Assembly: GCA_947491305.1 (NCBI GenBank)
Contig: CANLIL010000033.1
Coordinates: forward strand, 1-32,879
Direction: 5' to 3'
Length of the DNA: 32,879 nucleotides
Source: Flavobacteriales bacterium
GTDB lineage: Bacteria; Bacteroidota; Bacteroidia; Flavobacteriales_D; Crocinitomicaceae
Within the stretch, counting starts at the first letter, position 1. Each line of letters begins with the position of its first letter. The notes below the pieces were generated by a model. The model saw only the letters and a program-made list of their open reading frames with translations. It was not told the origin of the DNA and ran no database searches. Below are positions 31,466 through 32,879 of the stretch, one piece after another. The translations under genes and the position numbers were made by a program.

Positions 31466-32560
31466 TTATTTTTGAGTAATGGTAACCATTCTGAACATTC
31501 CAGTTTGACCATTTGCTAATGTTATTGGTGTTTTACCTAAACCTTTTGTTGTGATTCTAGCAGCAGATACACCTTTAGATACGATGTATGTTTTAACTGC
31601 ATTAGCACGATTTCTAGATAAGATAATGTTAGCATCTATTCCACCAACTTCATCTGTGTATCCTGTTACCAAGATATTCATTGTTGGATCCGCTTTTAAT
31701 TGGCTAATAACATTGTCTAATTCTGCTTTGTAGCTATCACTAACTGCATAACTTGCGAATAAGAACTCAACGTTGTTTGCAGAAAGAACTGCTGGAGCTG
31801 GAGTAGTAACTACTTCTTGAACTGGCTCAGGAACTGTTTCAACAACTGGTTCTGGAACTGTTTCAACTTTAACTTCTTCAACCACTTTAACTTCTTCAAC
31901 CACTATTGGCATAACATCTTTAGATGGCCAATCAAAGTGACGGTCGTTTGCACCAATGTAATATGTTAAACCAACTGAAGCTGTGTAAAATGAACCTCTA
32001 TTGTTTTCTGTAACATATGACCAATTGAAAGAACGATCTTGTTCTAAGTTAAAAGCGTAAGCTAAATCAATGTTAACTGAAAAACGGTCGTTGATTTTAA
32101 ATTGTGGTGTTAAACCTACGTTTAAAGTAATGATATCGTCATTTCCTTTGATGTATGGATCTGTTGCATTGTCAGAACCAAAATCTTTGTTCCACATTGT
32201 TGCAATACCACCACCAGCGTGTACTAATAAACCAAAACGTTTAGATGGTAATTTAAACAAAGATCCAATATTGTAAACACCTTGAATGTTTAAACTTGCA
32301 TATTGATTAGTTGTTGCTGTACCTTCTGCTGTAGGGAAAAGATCGTAACCTAATCCTAACATTAATCCTAAATTTGTGTTGAACATGTAACGTGTGTTCA
32401 GTCCAATATGGTGAGAATTAGATGTGTTTACGTCAACAGGAGCGCTAATAACGCCATTGATTCCATAATTTAATCCTACTGATAATTTGTTTAACGAAGT
32501 TTGTCCAAAACTGATTGAACTTGTTAAAACTACTACTATTAAAAGACCTTTAAATTTCAT
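31466..32560 (-). CDS. OmpA-family outer-membrane protein
   Basis: A 364-residue outer-membrane protein that ties the outer membrane to peptidoglycan. The ATG at 32560 gives the signal peptide MKFKGLLIVVVLTSSISFGQ; an upstream ATG would add eight residues before it. An eight-stranded barrel covers about 25-205 and ends in VGLTYYIGAN. A Val/Glu/Pro-rich linker with short repeats (VVEEVKVVEEVK, VPEPVVETVPEPV) follows, then an OmpA C-terminal domain (about 255-364) with NILVTGYTDEVGGIDANIIL and LSRNRANAVKTYIV. It has its own -7 element and a strong terminator, so it is a single-gene, probably well-expressed unit. Confidence 0.9.
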   Translation of the reverse strand: MKFKGLLIVVVLTSSISFGQTSLNKLSVGLNYGINGVISAPVDVNTSNSHHIGLNTRYMFNTNLGLMLGLGYDLFPTAEGTATTNQYASLNIQGVYNIGSLFKLPSKRFGLLVHAGGGIATMWNKDFGSDNATDPYIKGNDDIITLNVGLTPQFKINDRFSVNIDLAYAFNLEQDRSFNWSYVTENNRGSFYTASVGLTYYIGANDRHFDWPSKDVMPIVVEEVKVVEEVKVETVPEPVVETVPEPVQEVVTTPAPAVLSANNVEFLFASYAVSDSYKAELDNVISQLKADPTMNILVTGYTDEVGGIDANIILSRNRANAVKTYIVSKGVSAARITTKGLGKTPITLANGQTGMFRMVTITQK

Positions 32561-32581
32561 TACTACGTGGTTTAGTGTATG

Positions 32582-32589
32582 CAAATGTA
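32582..32589 (-). promoter_or_regulatory. -7 element of the OmpA gene
   Basis: On the minus strand TACATTTG, a perfect TAnnTTTG match 21 bases upstream of the ATG, identical to the elements of the barrel gene and panB. No clear -33 element is seen. Confidence 0.6.
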
Positions 32590-32684
32590 GTGTTTATTTT
32601 GATATGAATAAGAAAACTGACATTTTTTTTGAAAAAACACCGCCATTTTTTATGTTATTGCTTTAATAGTTAATCAGATACGTA

Positions 32685-32879
32685 TCAATCTTTTATAATT
32701 TTCACTACTTCTTGCTTATTTCCAGCTGTAATAGTTAAAAAGTAAACGCCTGCTTTCGCTGTTCCTAAACTAAATTTAGCAGCTTTCGGATCGAGTTCTT
32801 TGATTGTTTTGCCGTTTAAATCTTTGATGGTCATGGATGAAATCGAATTGAATAATTCTAAACCACTTAGCGTGAAATC
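32685..32879 (-). CDS. T9SS cargo protein, C-terminal sorting domain (partial)
   Basis: The gene is cut by the right edge; 64 residues up to the stop are visible in an open minus-strand frame. They read as a type A T9SS C-terminal sorting domain: LELFNSISSMTIKDLNGKTI, then FSLGTAKAGVYFLTITAGNK and the ending EVVKIIKD. The G-x-Y-F-L pattern near the end and the basic last strand match the family and the other cargo protein in this window. The passenger domain lies outside, so its function is unknown. The 124 bases between this stop and the OmpA start hold the OmpA -7 element and no clear terminator. Confidence 0.82.
   Translation of the reverse strand, partial: DFTLSGLELFNSISSMTIKDLNGKTIKELDPKAAKFSLGTAKAGVYFLTITAGNKQEVVKIIKD

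Noticed and set aside
31806-31910. Short DNA repeats in the OmpA gene as a possible tandem-repeat locus
   Set aside because: They encode the Val/Glu/Pro-rich linker (VVEEVK, VPEPV), a usual low-complexity spacer between barrel and OmpA domain.
32677-32686. Perfect palindrome GATACGTATC at the end of the partial T9SS cargo gene
   Set aside because: It overlaps the stop codon, has no loop or T-run, and a 10-bp palindrome of this kind can arise by chance in 33 kb.

Overview
The window is about 33 kb of AT-rich chromosome from a member of the Bacteroidota, most likely Flavobacteriales; a Crocinitomicaceae/Fluviicola-like relative is possible, but I cannot fix the genus. The evidence is the set of type IX secretion (T9SS) genes (PorQ, a PorE-like protein, two cargo proteins with C-terminal sorting domains), Bacteroidota-specific families (DUF7935, DUF6132, GlmU-like sugar nucleotidyltransferase, propeller-type sensor kinase), the lack of clear Shine-Dalgarno sequences, and repeated matches to the Bacteroidota promoter pattern TTTG-N19-20-TAnnTTTG. 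I see 34 protein genes (the first and last cut by the window), no rRNA or tRNA, no insertion sequence, no CRISPR array and no gap over 300 bases.

Left part (1-6.3 kb): the end of an acyloxyacyl-hydrolase-like gene and a lipoprotein; then a leftward group with an ACT-domain protein, cytidylate kinase, an outer-membrane barrel and porQ; then a divergent pair, a YfcE-like phosphodiesterase and the MeaB GTPase with an overlapping S4 RNA-binding gene. Middle (6.3-14.8 kb): a DUF7935 membrane protein, a sodium:solute symporter overlapping a GlmU-like gene, lon, a T9SS cargo protein, and a divergent HxlR regulator/secreted small protein pair with a striking nested inverted repeat in its promoter. 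Then (14.8-22.2 kb) a large secreted BNR/propeller protein, the PorE-like OmpA protein, a MarC membrane protein, a membrane-anchored GH25 lysozyme and rplS.

Right part (22.3-32.9 kb): a compact rimB-rimK-AstE-like operon (aspartic protease, ATP-grasp glutamate ligase, zinc deacylase/carboxypeptidase), panB, a heptanucleotide repeat array, an RluA pseudouridine synthase, a DUF6132 protein with two tandem rhodaneses, a methyltransferase, a propeller histidine kinase with its LuxR-type response regulator, an abundant-type OmpA protein, and the tail of another T9SS cargo.

Most of this is Bacteroidota housekeeping and cell-surface biology. The points most worth a second look are the rimB-rimK-AstE amidoligase operon, the divergent promoters that predict leaderless mRNAs for yfcE and meaB (and a third case at the DUF6132 gene), the HxlR operator, the in-phase 7-bp array right after panB, and three convergent gene pairs whose stop codons interlock.
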